Assembly (NCBI RefSeq): GCF_008727865.1
Contig: NZ_VTWU01000002.1
Span: 496,001-560,000, forward strand
Direction of reading: 5' to 3'
From: Hymenobacter busanensis
GTDB lineage: Bacteria; Bacteroidota; Bacteroidia; Cytophagales; Hymenobacteraceae
Length of the DNA: 64,000 bases
The notes beneath the pieces are model-generated. The model worked only from the letters and a program-made list of their open reading frames with translations. It had not been told where the DNA came from and ran no database searches. A program made the position numbers and the translations under genes. Shown here one piece after another: positions 10,901 through 19,202 of this stretch. Numbering within the stretch: position 1 is the first letter of the stretch; each line of letters begins with the position of its first letter.

Positions 10901-11004
10901 CTGTCATCCTGAGCAACGCGAAGGACCTTCTCCCGCCAGAACGAGACGTTGTTACGTGCAGCGTTCTGGCGGGAGAAGGTCCTTCGCGTTGCTCAGGATG
11001 ACAG
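10901..11004. repeat. Long palindromic intergenic element, perfect 43-bp arms
   Basis: The left arm (10901-10943, starting CTGTCATCCTGAGCAACGCG) and right arm (10962-11004) are exact reverse complements around an 18-base centre that itself contains ACGT twice. The element fills the gap between the converging genes rlmB and manC and begins 7 bases from the manC stop. It shares the core GTCATnCTGAGC...CGAAG with the element at 34102-34184, so the two are members of one dispersed family. Transcribed from either side it would form a very stable stem and could end or stabilise both transcripts. Confidence 0.92.
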
Positions 11005-11011
11005 AGGCTTT

Positions 11012-12097
11012 TTAATTGTAGCCCGCGCCTTTCTTCGACTTTACGTCGGCCACGAAATCCTTCACGCGCTGCTCCTCGGTGCGTTTGCAGATGAGCAACA
11101 CGTTGTCGTACTCGGCCACGATGTAGCCTTCCAGGCCTTGCACCACCACGAGGCGCTCGGAAGGCGTTTTGATGACGCACTCCTTGGTGTCGTACAGGAT
11201 AGCGTCGCCGTCGACTACGTTGCCGTCGGCGTCGTGGTGGCCCATGCGGTGGAGCGAGTCCCAGGTGCCTAGGTCGCTCCAGCCGAAGTCGGCGGGCAGC
11301 ACGTACACGTTGTCGGCCTTTTCCATCACACCGTAGTCGATGCTGATGTTGCGGCAGCGGGAGTACGCCTCGTTGATGAACTCCTCTTCCTGCGCCGTGC
11401 CCAATTGCGGCAGCCCGTCGTCGAACACCTCGGCAATGTCGGACAGGTACTGGTGAAAAGCCTGCACTATGACATCGGCGCGCCATACAAACAAGCCAGA
11501 GTTCCACAGAAAGTCGCCGCTGTCGACGAACATCTGGGCCAACTCCAAATTAGGCTTCTCGGTGAAGGTTTTCACCTTCCGCAGGTTGGTGTCGCCCAGC
11601 TTCTGCTCATCCATGTATTGGATGTAGCCGTAGCCGGTATCGGGGCGCGAAGGCTGAATACCGAGCGTGATGAGCACGTTGTTCTGTTGCGCGGCTCCCA
11701 CGGCTTGGCGAATCACGTCCTGAAACACGTCCTCCTTCAACACGGCGTGGTCGGCCGGCGTGACGATGATGGTGGCGTTCGGGTCGCGCTGGGCAATGCG
11801 GTAGCTGGCGTAGGCAATGCACGGGGCCGTGTTGCGGCCGATGGGCTCCCCCAGAATCTGGTCGGGCTGCAGCTCGGGCAGGTGCTTTTGCACTAGCTCG
11901 GTGTAGTCGCGGTTGGTCACCACAAACACGTTTTCGGGCGGGCAAATGCCGGCGAAACGGTCTACGGTGAGGCGCAGCATGGATTTGCCAACGCCCAGCA
12001 CGTCGTGAAACTGCTTGGGGTTGTTGGTACGGCTGAACGGCCAGAAACGGCTGCCAATGCCGCCAGCCATTACCACGAGGTATGTGTTCTGAGTCAT
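11012..12097 (-). CDS. manC: Mannose-1-phosphate guanylyltransferase
   Basis: Makes GDP-mannose from GTP and mannose-1-phosphate for polysaccharides, glycoproteins and GDP-sugar derivatives. The 361 residues begin with the nucleotidyltransferase signature (VVMAGGIGSRFWPFSR, then NPKQFHDVLG), followed by EPIGRNTAPCIAYAS, the TPADHAV metal/nucleotide loop, and FTEKPNLELA with GDFLWNSGLFVW. This is the short form without the phosphomannose isomerase domain found in some two-domain enzymes. An exact -7 box lies 67 bases upstream. It lies just downstream of kdsD on the same strand. Confidence 0.93.
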   Translation of the reverse strand: MTQNTYLVVMAGGIGSRFWPFSRTNNPKQFHDVLGVGKSMLRLTVDRFAGICPPENVFVVTNRDYTELVQKHLPELQPDQILGEPIGRNTAPCIAYASYRIAQRDPNATIIVTPADHAVLKEDVFQDVIRQAVGAAQQNNVLITLGIQPSRPDTGYGYIQYMDEQKLGDTNLRKVKTFTEKPNLELAQMFVDSGDFLWNSGLFVWRADVIVQAFHQYLSDIAEVFDDGLPQLGTAQEEEFINEAYSRCRNISIDYGVMEKADNVYVLPADFGWSDLGTWDSLHRMGHHDADGNVVDGDAILYDTKECVIKTPSERLVVVQGLEGYIVAEYDNVLLICKRTEEQRVKDFVADVKSKKGAGYN

Positions 12098-12163
12098 TTA
12101 ATGCAAAAGAAGTGTGTTTCTCAAGGGCCATATCGGCACCCTCGGCTACACCAGCAGGGAGTA

Positions 12164-12171
12164 CAAAAGTA
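12164..12171 (-). promoter_or_regulatory. -7 box (TACTTTTG) for manC
   Basis: CAAAAGTA on the + strand reads TACTTTTG on the minus strand, an exact TAnnTTTG. It lies in the 83-base gap between the kdsD stop and the manC start, so manC probably has its own promoter. Confidence 0.5.
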
Positions 12172-12180
12172 GCAATTCGG

Positions 12181-13161
12181 CTACACCAGCCCTTCGCGCA
12201 GCAGATCGTGGAGGTGAATAAAGCCCAGGAAGCGGCCGGCTTCGGTTACCACCAATTGGGTGATGTTGCGCTCCTGCATGCGGGCCAAGGCTTCCACGGC
12301 AAATTCCTCGACGTCGATGGTCACTGGGCCGGGCGTCATGATGTCTTGGGCGCGCACCTGTGCCAGCCGCTCGGGAGCAAAATTGGAAAGCATCCGCCGC
12401 AGGTCGCCGTCGGTTACGATGCCCTGCAGCTGGCCGGCGCCGTCGAGCACGGCGGTGGCTCCGAGGCGCTTGCCCGAAATTTCGAGGATGACTTCGGCAA
12501 GGCGGGCGTCGAGCGGCACCCGGGGCGTTTGGTTCTGGCGGCTCAGGTCGCCCACTTTCAGGTAGAGTTTCTTGCCGAGGGTGCCGCCGGGGTGCAGGTG
12601 TGCAAAATCCTGCGAGCTGAACCCGCGTGACTCTAGCAGCGCCACGGCCAGCGCGTCGCCCAGGGCCAGGGCGGCAGTAGTGCTGGTGGTGGGAGCCAGG
12701 TTGTGCGGGCAGGCCTCTCGCTCCACGGGGGTGTGCAGCACAAAATCCGACTGGAGGGCGAGGTACGAGTCGCGGTTGGCCACCAGCGCGGCCATGGGCA
12801 CTCGCAACCGCTTGAGCAGCGGCACCAGCACCTTTATTTCGGGCGTGTCGCCCGACTTGCTGATGCAGATAATAAAATCCTGGGGCTGAATCATGCCCAG
12901 GTCGCCGTGAATGGCGTCGGCGGCGTGCATAAACAGGGCTGGCGTGCCGGTAGAGTTGAGCGTGGCCACCATTTTGCCCGCAATGTGGGCGCTCTTGCCA
13001 ATGCCGGTGACAACCACGCGGCCGTGCAGTCCCAAAATGGTACGCACGCAATCTTGGAAATCTCCGGTTTGCCCAATAGCTTCGGCTACGCCCCGAATGG
13101 CTTCTGCTTCTTGCAAAAGCACTTTTTTTCCGATGGAAGTAATGTCAGTCTGGGCTTTCAA
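12181..13161 (-). CDS. kdsD: D-arabinose-5-phosphate isomerase, KpsF/GutQ family
   Basis: Converts ribulose-5-phosphate to arabinose-5-phosphate, the first step to KDO for lipopolysaccharide. Of 326 residues, about 35-175 are a SIS sugar-isomerase domain with VVVTGIGKSAHIAGKM, STGTPALFMHAADAIHGDLG and ISKSGDTPEIKVL, and residues 200-326 hold two CBS domains. The start codon is TTG at 13161; no ATG is available nearby, and the N-terminus MKAQTDITSIGKKVLLQEA fits the family. That TTG is part of an 8-bp inverted repeat shared with the recQ promoter region. KDO use fits lpxH elsewhere in the window. Confidence 0.92.
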   Translation of the reverse strand: MKAQTDITSIGKKVLLQEAEAIRGVAEAIGQTGDFQDCVRTILGLHGRVVVTGIGKSAHIAGKMVATLNSTGTPALFMHAADAIHGDLGMIQPQDFIICISKSGDTPEIKVLVPLLKRLRVPMAALVANRDSYLALQSDFVLHTPVEREACPHNLAPTTSTTAALALGDALAVALLESRGFSSQDFAHLHPGGTLGKKLYLKVGDLSRQNQTPRVPLDARLAEVILEISGKRLGATAVLDGAGQLQGIVTDGDLRRMLSNFAPERLAQVRAQDIMTPGPVTIDVEEFAVEALARMQERNITQLVVTEAGRFLGFIHLHDLLREGLV

Positions 13162-13180
13162 TCTAACTTTGTTTAGATTG
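13159..13180. promoter_or_regulatory. Inverted repeat with embedded -7 box between kdsD and recQ
   Basis: CAATCTAA (13159-13166) and TTAGATTG (13173-13180) are perfect 8-base arms around CTTTGT. TAACTTTG (13164-13171), an exact TAnnTTTG, lies across the left arm and loop and points toward recQ, 71 bases before its ATG. The left arm also contains the TTG start codon of kdsD. A regulator bound here could cover both genes; alternatively it is chance. Confidence 0.45.
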
Positions 13181-13241
13181 AGCAGTAAACCTCTTTCCTA
13201 GTTTCCGCCCGGTTTGCACCCTTTGCTCAAGAGGAAGAAAG

Positions 13242-15470
13242 ATGTCAGAAGTAGCCAACACAGCAGAGCCGATTGCCAAAAAGAAGGCCGCCAAGCCCGT
13301 TGGGGCCGATTTGAAGGCCAAGTTAAAGGAAGTTTTTGGCTACGGTCAGTTCCGCGGCACGCAGGAGGCCATCATCCAGAACGTTATCGACGGCCATAAC
13401 ACGTTTGTGATTATGCCGACGGGCGCGGGTAAGTCGCTGTGCTACCAGTTGCCAGCCCTTGTGCTGCCGGGCACGGCCATCGTCATTTCGCCGCTCATTG
13501 CGCTGATGAAAAATCAGGTCGACCAGCTCAACGCCTTTGGGGTAAATGCCCAGGTGATGAACTCGACGCTGACCAAGACCGAGGCCAACCGGGTGAAGAA
13601 GGACGTCATCAACGGCGACGTGAAGCTGCTGTACGTGGCGCCGGAGAGCCTGACGAAGGAGGAAACGCTTGATTTTCTGCAGAAGGCCACCATTTCGTTT
13701 GTGGCTATTGACGAGGCGCACTGCATTTCGGAGTGGGGCCACGATTTCCGGCCCGAGTACCGGCGCATCCGCGGCATCATCGACAGCCTGGGCATGGGCG
13801 TGCCCATTATTGCCCTCACGGCCACGGCCACGCCCAAGGTGCAGCTCGACATCCAGAAAAACCTGCAGATGGACGACGCCTCGGTGTTCAAGACGTCGTT
13901 TAACCGCACCAACCTCTACTACGAGGTGCGGCCCAAGCACCAGACCAAAAAGCAGCTGATTCAGTACGTGAAGCAGCGCAAGGGCCAGGCCGGCATTGTA
14001 TACTGCCTGAGCCGCAAGAAGGTGGAGGAAATTGCCGAGCTGCTGAAGGTCAACGACGTGCGGGCCCTGCCCTACCACGCCGGCCTCGACCCGCAGACGC
14101 GCATGCACAACCAGGATGCGTTCCTGAACGAGGAAGCCGACGTGATTGTGGCCACCATTGCCTTCGGCATGGGCATCGACAAGCCCGACGTGCGTTTCGT
14201 GATTCACTACGATACGCCGAAGTCCATTGAGGGCTACTACCAGGAAACCGGCCGCGGCGGACGCGACGGACTCGACGGCGACTGTCTGATGTTCTACAGC
14301 TACGACGACATCGTGAAGCTGGAGAAGTTCAACAAGGACAAGCCGGTGACGGAGCGCGACAACTCCAAGCTGCTGCTGCAGGAAATGGCCAACTACGCCG
14401 ACTCGGCCGTGTGCCGCCGCAAGCAGCTGCTGCACTACTTCGGCGAGGTGTACGAGAAGGATTGCGGCTTCTGCGACAACTGCAAGCACCCGCGCGAGAA
14501 GTTCGAGGCCAAGGAGTTTGTGAAGCTGGCCCTGCAGTCCGTGCAGCAAACCGAGCAGCGCTTCGGCATCGACCACCTGACGAGCGTGCTCACGGGCCTC
14601 ACCAGCCCGCACATCGAAAGCTACGGCCACGATCAGCTGCCGGTGTACGGCGCGGGCAAAGAGCACGACGTGGCGTTCTGGCACTCGGTTATCCGCCAGT
14701 GCATGCTCAACGGCTTCCTGGGCAAGGACATCGAGAATTTCGGTGTTATCAAGCTCTGCGACAAAGGCGAGGAATTCCTGGCCGCGCCCTTCAGCCTGAA
14801 GTTTGCCAAAGACCACGACTTCGAGAAGGAAGTGCAGCAGGAAGAGCGGAAGGAGGAAGTGCAGCAATCGGCGGGGCACGACGCGGCCTTGTTCGATATG
14901 CTGAAGGCCCTGCGCAAGAAGCTGGCCCAGCAGAAAAACCTGCCGCCCTACGTGCTTTTTCAGGACCCGAGCCTGAAGGAAATGGCCACCACCTTCCCCA
15001 CCAAAATGGACGACCTGGCGCACGTGTCGGGCGTGGGGCAGGGCAAGGCGCAGAAGTTTGGCGCGCCGTTTCTGGAGCTGATCAAGAAGTACGTAGCCGA
15101 CAACGACATCGAAACCGCCGCCGACGTGGTGGTGAAATCGGCCGTCAACAAGTCGAAAATCAAGATTTACATCATCCAGCAGATCGACAAAAAGATGGAC
15201 CTGGAGGAAATTGCGTCCTCCAAAGGCATCGACATGCGCGAGCTGATGGAGGAAATCGAGCACATCTGCTACGCCGGCACCAAGCTCAATCTGGATTACT
15301 ACATCGACTCGGTGCTCGACCAGGACCGGCAGGAGGAAATCTACGACTACTTTATGCAGGCCGCTTCCGACAACATTGCCGTGGCCTTGGAAGAGCTGGG
15401 CACCGACGACTACACCGAAGAGGACCTGCGGTTGATGCGTATCAAGTTCCTGAGTGAAGTGGCCAACTAA
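13242..15470 (+). CDS. recQ: ATP-dependent DNA helicase RecQ
   Basis: 3'-5' helicase for recombination repair and stalled forks. The 742 residues carry Walker [14 protein letters not shown] (about residue 60), DEAH in [15 protein letters not shown] (about 157), [10 protein letters not shown], the arginine-finger region [12 protein letters not shown], and the RecQ-Ct zinc site with cysteines in [10 protein letters not shown] and [11 protein letters not shown] winged helix follows ([12 protein letters not shown]), then an HRDC domain ([20 protein letters not shown]) and a further C-terminal extension of about 120 residues with helix-turn-helix-like features, common in Bacteroidetes RecQ. It ends at a strong bidirectional terminator. 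Confidence 0.96.
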   Translation: MSEVANTAEPIAKKKAAKPVGADLKAKLKEVFGYGQFRGTQEAIIQNVIDGHNTFVIMPTGAGKSLCYQLPALVLPGTAIVISPLIALMKNQVDQLNAFGVNAQVMNSTLTKTEANRVKKDVINGDVKLLYVAPESLTKEETLDFLQKATISFVAIDEAHCISEWGHDFRPEYRRIRGIIDSLGMGVPIIALTATATPKVQLDIQKNLQMDDASVFKTSFNRTNLYYEVRPKHQTKKQLIQYVKQRKGQAGIVYCLSRKKVEEIAELLKVNDVRALPYHAGLDPQTRMHNQDAFLNEEADVIVATIAFGMGIDKPDVRFVIHYDTPKSIEGYYQETGRGGRDGLDGDCLMFYSYDDIVKLEKFNKDKPVTERDNSKLLLQEMANYADSAVCRRKQLLHYFGEVYEKDCGFCDNCKHPREKFEAKEFVKLALQSVQQTEQRFGIDHLTSVLTGLTSPHIESYGHDQLPVYGAGKEHDVAFWHSVIRQCMLNGFLGKDIENFGVIKLCDKGEEFLAAPFSLKFAKDHDFEKEVQQEERKEEVQQSAGHDAALFDMLKALRKKLAQQKNLPPYVLFQDPSLKEMATTFPTKMDDLAHVSGVGQGKAQKFGAPFLELIKKYVADNDIETAADVVVKSAVNKSKIKIYIIQQIDKKMDLEEIASSKGIDMRELMEEIEHICYAGTKLNLDYYIDSVLDQDRQEEIYDYFMQAASDNIAVALEELGTDDYTEEDLRLMRIKFLSEVAN

Positions 15471-15491
15471 CGCTGGCACCGCCTTCACGCG

Positions 15492-15525
15492 AAAAACGCC
15501 CACGGCCTCGGCTGCGGGCGTTTTT
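15492..15525. terminator. Intrinsic terminator after recQ
   Basis: Ten-base arms AAAAACGCCC and GGGCGTTTTT, followed by more T-rich sequence, 21 bases after the stop codon. Confidence 0.88.
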
Positions 15526-15615
15526 GTTTGTGCCAATGCAGCGGTTGACCCCTAGCTCCGTCTCTCGGTTTCGGCTATCTTGGTCGCACACTTCCTTTTC
15601 CCTTTCCCTGCACCA

Positions 15616-17712
15616 ATGACTTACTCCTACACCAAACTGCCTGCCCGCGTGGGGCTGGCCTTGCTGCTCACCCTGGGCGGCGTATCAGCGGCCACGGCCG
15701 GCGACGGTCCGACGCCCAAACCGGCTACGTCGGTGCTGATGCCGTCCTTCAACAAGACGGTTGATTTCAAGAAAACCACCAAGGCCGATATCAAGAAAAC
15801 CACTGACGTGGCCGTGCTGGAAGCCAAAGCATCGTTGGCAGGCATTTACCTGGTGCCCGACAACAAGCGCACGTTTGCCAACACCATGCTGGCCCTCGAC
15901 AACCTTTCGGCCCGGATTGGGCAGGCGGGCGGCACCATCAACATTCTTTCCAATGCCAGCCCCGATTCGGCCATCCGCAACCAGGCCCAGCGCAGCATTG
16001 CCGAGCTGAGCAAGTTTGGCAACGAAATGGAGCTGGACGAGAAGCTTTACAAGGCCGTGAAGGCCTACTCGCAAACCGCCGAAGCCAAAGCCCTGACCGG
16101 CGCGCGCAAGAAGTTTCTGACCGAAACCATTGAGGATTTTGAGCGCAGCGGCTTTGCCCTGAGCCCCGAAAAGCGCCAGGAACTAGGCAAAATCAACGAC
16201 CGGATTTCGGAGTTGAGCCTAGCCTTCGGCAACAACATTGCGGCCTACAAGGACTTTTTGCTGGTGAGCGAGGCCGACATGAAAGGCCTGCCCGAAGACT
16301 ACAAGAAGGCCCGCCCCAAGGAGGGCGACAAGTACAAGATTGGCCTCGACGGCCCGTCGTACAGCACGTTCATGAAGTACGCGGCTTCGGATGAGGCCCG
16401 CAAGCAGCTGTTTGTGAAGTACAACAACCGCGCGGCCGACAAAAACCTCGACGTGCTGAAGCAGCTGCTGGTGGAGCGCCAGAAGAAAGCCAAGCTGCTG
16501 GGTTACCCCAGCTACGCGGCCTACCAGATCAGCAGCCGCATGGCCAAAACCCCGCAAACGGTGTGGGACTTCGAAAGCAAGCTGGTGGAGCGCGTGAAGC
16601 AGAAAACCGCGCAAGACGTGGCCGAACTGCTGGAAGTGAAGCGCACGGCCTCGGGCGACCCGAAAGCCAGCACGCTCAGCCCCTGGGAAGTGAGCTACTA
16701 CAACGAGCTGCTGATGAAAAACAAATACCAGCTCGACGCCGAGAAAACCAAGGAGTATTTCGCACTGAACAACGTGATGGACGGTCTGTTCCAGACCACG
16801 CAGCACCTGTTTGGGCTGAAATTCAACGAGGTGAAAGACGCTTCGACCTGGCACCCCGACGCCCGCCTGTTTGAGGTGCAGCGCGACGGAAAGCTCATCG
16901 GCCGCTTCTACCTCGACCTGCACCCGCGCGACAACAAGTACACCCACGCCGCTTGCTTTGGCATTGTGCCCGGCAAAGCCACGCCGCAGGGCTACCAGAT
17001 TCCGACGGCCGCGCTGCTGTGCAACTTCAACGCGCCCACGGCCGACAAGCCGGCGCTGATGTCGCACGGTCAGGTGGTGACGTTCTTCCACGAGTTCGGC
17101 CACGTGATGCACAACTTGTTGACGACGGCCGAGCTGTCGTCGCAGTCGGGCACCAGCGTGAAGCGCGACTTTGTGGAGGCACCTTCCCAGATTCTGGAAA
17201 ACTGGGCCTGGAACTACGACGCCCTGAAAGGCTTCGCCAAGCACTACAAAACCGGTGAGGTGCTGCCCAAGTCGCTCTACGACAAGATGTGGGCGGCCCG
17301 CAACGTGGGCTCGGGCATAGCCGCTTCGGCCCAGATTTTCTACGGCACGCTGGACATGACGCTGCACGACAAGTTTGACCCGAACGGCACCGAAACCACC
17401 ACCGACGTGCTCAAGAAGGTGCAGAACCAGATCATGCCCTACCCCTACCTGGCTGGGACCAACATGCAGGCTGCTTTCGGGCACCTCACGGGCTACGGCG
17501 CGGGCTACTACGGCTACATGTGGTCGAAAGTGTACGCCGAAGACATGTTCTCGGTATTCGAGAAAAACGGCGTGATGGACCAGAAAACCGGCCTGCGCTA
17601 CCGCGACATTGTGCTGGCGCAGGGCGGCACGAAGGAAGAGCTGGATTTGGTGAAAGAATTCCTCGGCCGCGAGCCGAACCAGGAAGCTTTCTTCAAGTCA
17701 TTGGGCTTGTAG
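15616..17712 (+). CDS. M3 family metallopeptidase (oligopeptidase), exported
   Basis: Zinc oligopeptidase of the thimet/Dcp/oligopeptidase A family that cleaves short peptides. The product has 698 residues. The start at 15616 opens a signal peptide (MTYSYTKLPARVGLALLLTL...ATAG), so this member acts in the periplasm. The zinc motif HEFGHVMHNL is at residues 492-501, with the third ligand in EAPSQILENW downstream. The C-terminal AFGHLTGYGAGYYGYMWSKVYAEDMF segment is typical of M3. It probably recycles peptides in the periplasm. A near-match to the -7 box (TATCTTGG, 15576-15583) precedes it and a terminator follows. Confidence 0.93.
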   Translation: MTYSYTKLPARVGLALLLTLGGVSAATAGDGPTPKPATSVLMPSFNKTVDFKKTTKADIKKTTDVAVLEAKASLAGIYLVPDNKRTFANTMLALDNLSARIGQAGGTINILSNASPDSAIRNQAQRSIAELSKFGNEMELDEKLYKAVKAYSQTAEAKALTGARKKFLTETIEDFERSGFALSPEKRQELGKINDRISELSLAFGNNIAAYKDFLLVSEADMKGLPEDYKKARPKEGDKYKIGLDGPSYSTFMKYAASDEARKQLFVKYNNRAADKNLDVLKQLLVERQKKAKLLGYPSYAAYQISSRMAKTPQTVWDFESKLVERVKQKTAQDVAELLEVKRTASGDPKASTLSPWEVSYYNELLMKNKYQLDAEKTKEYFALNNVMDGLFQTTQHLFGLKFNEVKDASTWHPDARLFEVQRDGKLIGRFYLDLHPRDNKYTHAACFGIVPGKATPQGYQIPTAALLCNFNAPTADKPALMSHGQVVTFFHEFGHVMHNLLTTAELSSQSGTSVKRDFVEAPSQILENWAWNYDALKGFAKHYKTGEVLPKSLYDKMWAARNVGSGIAASAQIFYGTLDMTLHDKFDPNGTETTTDVLKKVQNQIMPYPYLAGTNMQAAFGHLTGYGAGYYGYMWSKVYAEDMFSVFEKNGVMDQKTGLRYRDIVLAQGGTKEELDLVKEFLGREPNQEAFFKSLGL

Positions 17713-17761
17713 GCTGATTCCTTAGACTGCGGCTTGCCCGCTTTGCAGCTGCCCAATACCT

Positions 17762-17805
17762 TGGCGCCTCGCTCCGCAGCATTGCGGGCGAGGCGCCATT
17801 TTTTA
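17762..17805 (+). terminator. Intrinsic terminator after the M3 peptidase gene
   Basis: Arms TGGCGCCTCGC (17762-17772) and GCGAGGCGCCA (17788-17798) followed by a T-run. It ends only 10 bases before the next ATG, so the next gene must be read through or started from within this region. Confidence 0.85.
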
Positions 17806-17814
17806 TTTCAGGTC

Positions 17815-18336
17815 ATGCGCGAAATCGTCCTCTACATCGCCGCCTCGCTCGACGGCTACATTGCCGACGAAGCCGGTAGCGTAGCGTTTCTGAAACCGTT
17901 CGAAGAATCGGGTGAGGACTACGGCTACCACGAATTTCTCGGCAGCCTGCAGGCCGTGGTCATGGGTTCCCGCACCTACGAGCAGCTGCTGGGGTTCGGC
18001 ATTCCGTGGCCCTACGCTGGCTTCGATACTTACGTGTGCACCCAGCGGAATTTGCCCACCCATGCCGACCCGCGCATCCGGCTCTTGAACCGGCCGGTAA
18101 CGGAGCTGGTAGCCGAACTGCCCGCAGGCCGCACCTGGCTGGTAGGCGGCGGGCAGCTCATCGACTCGTTCAACGCCGCCGGGCTTATCGACCGGCTGAT
18201 GCTGGCCGTGATACCCGTTGTTCTGGGCCGCGGCGTCAAGCTGCTGACCCAGCCGCCGCCGCAAAAATTAGCGCTAAAAAATTTTCAAAAATATTCCGAC
18301 GGCGTGGTGATGCTCGACTATCAACTGCTGGGTTAG
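17815..18336 (+). CDS. Dihydrofolate reductase family protein (RibD C-terminal-like)
   Basis: A 173-residue protein beginning VLYIAASLDGYIADEAGSVAFL, the start of the DHFR/RibD-C fold, with VVMGSRTYEQLL, LVGGGQLIDSFNAAGLID and VIPVVLGRGVKLL as the other conserved stretches. It resembles the YyaP/YwjB group rather than true FolA; these bind NADPH but their substrates are mostly unproven. The ATG at 17815 is chosen because the homologous part begins at once; frames upstream cross the terminator. Flanked by terminators, so probably a single-gene unit. Confidence 0.85.
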   Translation: MREIVLYIAASLDGYIADEAGSVAFLKPFEESGEDYGYHEFLGSLQAVVMGSRTYEQLLGFGIPWPYAGFDTYVCTQRNLPTHADPRIRLLNRPVTELVAELPAGRTWLVGGGQLIDSFNAAGLIDRLMLAVIPVVLGRGVKLLTQPPPQKLALKNFQKYSDGVVMLDYQLLG

Positions 18337-18356
18337 TCGCCGCTAAATGCAAGCAA

Positions 18357-18387
18357 AAAGGCCCGCAGCAGACGCCGCGGGCCTTTT
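18357..18387. terminator. Bidirectional terminator between DHFR-like and bacilliredoxin genes
   Basis: Arms AAAAGGCCCGC and GCGGGCCTTTT around a nine-base loop, in the short gap between two converging genes; serves both. Confidence 0.85.
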
Positions 18388-18409
18388 CAGCACGAAAAAC
18401 TTACTATTA

Positions 18410-18832
18410 CTAGCAGTATTCGGCAAAGGCGCCTTGAAGGTTGTCCACAATGCGCATCAAGTCGTTGCCTTCGATGTGGTAGCGCTCAATCATGTGCACC
18501 AGTTCGCCGTCTTTGAAGAGGGCAATGCTGGGCGAACTGGGCGGGTACGGCAGCAGATGCTCGCGCACTTTGGCCACGGCTTCGGTTTCCATGCCGGCAA
18601 ACACGGTCACGAGTTTCGCCGGCTTTTTGTCGGAGCTCGACAAAGCCATTTTCAGGGCCGGGCGGGCCTTGGCGGCGGCGCAGCCGCACACCGAGTTGAC
18701 GGCCACCAGCACGGTGCCCTGGGCGGGAATGAGGGCGGCGTCCACTTCTTCGGGCGACATCAGCTGCTCGAAGCCGGCGTCGGTGAGGTCTTGGCGGATG
18801 GGGGCCACCATGTATTCGGGGTACATTGCCAT
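18410..18832 (-). CDS. BrxA/BrxB family bacilliredoxin
   Basis: Small thioredoxin-fold protein (140 residues) of the YphP/YqiW family, which in low-GC Gram-positives removes bacillithiol from oxidised protein thiols. The family motif is present: VNSVCGCAAAKARPAL, with the CGC redox site near residues 49-51, after the YPEYMVAPIRQDLTDAGF opening. Bacteroidota that make bacillithiol use the same system. Two ATG codons two residues apart can start it. An exact -7 box lies 62 bases upstream. Monocistronic. Confidence 0.93.
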   Translation of the reverse strand: MAMYPEYMVAPIRQDLTDAGFEQLMSPEEVDAALIPAQGTVLVAVNSVCGCAAAKARPALKMALSSSDKKPAKLVTVFAGMETEAVAKVREHLLPYPPSSPSIALFKDGELVHMIERYHIEGNDLMRIVDNLQGAFAEYC

Positions 18833-18893
18833 GGGAATAAACTGGCTGAGGGTACGGAAAGAAAAGTCGCGGACACGAAGGCCGCGGCGGGTG

Positions 18894-18901
18894 CAAAATT
18901 A
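18894..18901 (-). promoter_or_regulatory. -7 box (TAATTTTG) for the bacilliredoxin gene
   Basis: CAAAATTA on the + strand is an exact TAnnTTTG on the minus strand, 62 bases from the ATG. Confidence 0.55.
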
Positions 18902-19118
18902 CGCAAACTCCGACACGGCGCGGTGTATAACCACCGAAGCCAGCTAAATGGTTTGCTGATGGCGACAGATTGAGTGGTGGCAATGCAGGTGACTCGCCTG
19001 CCGGGCCTGCGGAGAAAGGGATTGTGAGAAAAATAGCAACTCAAACTCGCGGCCCGGCCGGACACCTGTCGGTGCAGGAGCTGAACTGGAAGCCGCGACC
19101 AGAGTTGACTTGACAAGC

Positions 19119-19126
19119 TAAGTTTG
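19119..19126 (+). promoter_or_regulatory. -7 box (TAAGTTTG) for the TPR/PorE-like pair
   Basis: Exact TAnnTTTG match, 76 bases before the ATG of the TPR gene. Confidence 0.5.
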
Positions 19127-19202
19127 AGCAACGGCTGGCTTCTGCGGAAAAATCCAATATATTTCGACAAGGAAACGTCCACACCCTGGACCAATTACCA
19201 GC

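Larger units (their letters stand above)
18833..19202. other. Divergent intergenic region with two -7 boxes
   Basis: About 370 bases between the diverging bacilliredoxin and TPR genes. It holds a minus-strand -7 box (18894-18901) and a plus-strand one (19119-19126). I see no gene, RNA or strong hairpin in the rest. Confidence 0.6.

Noticed and set aside
13323-15536. A 737-codon minus-strand frame opposite recQ
   Set aside because: High-GC codon use leaves long stop-free frames on the other strand. The peptide is His/Val/Leu/Gln-rich without any family pattern, while recQ has all helicase motifs. Similar shadows at 1263-2741, 7122-8645, 16219-17484 and 53513-55675 were rejected for the same reason.
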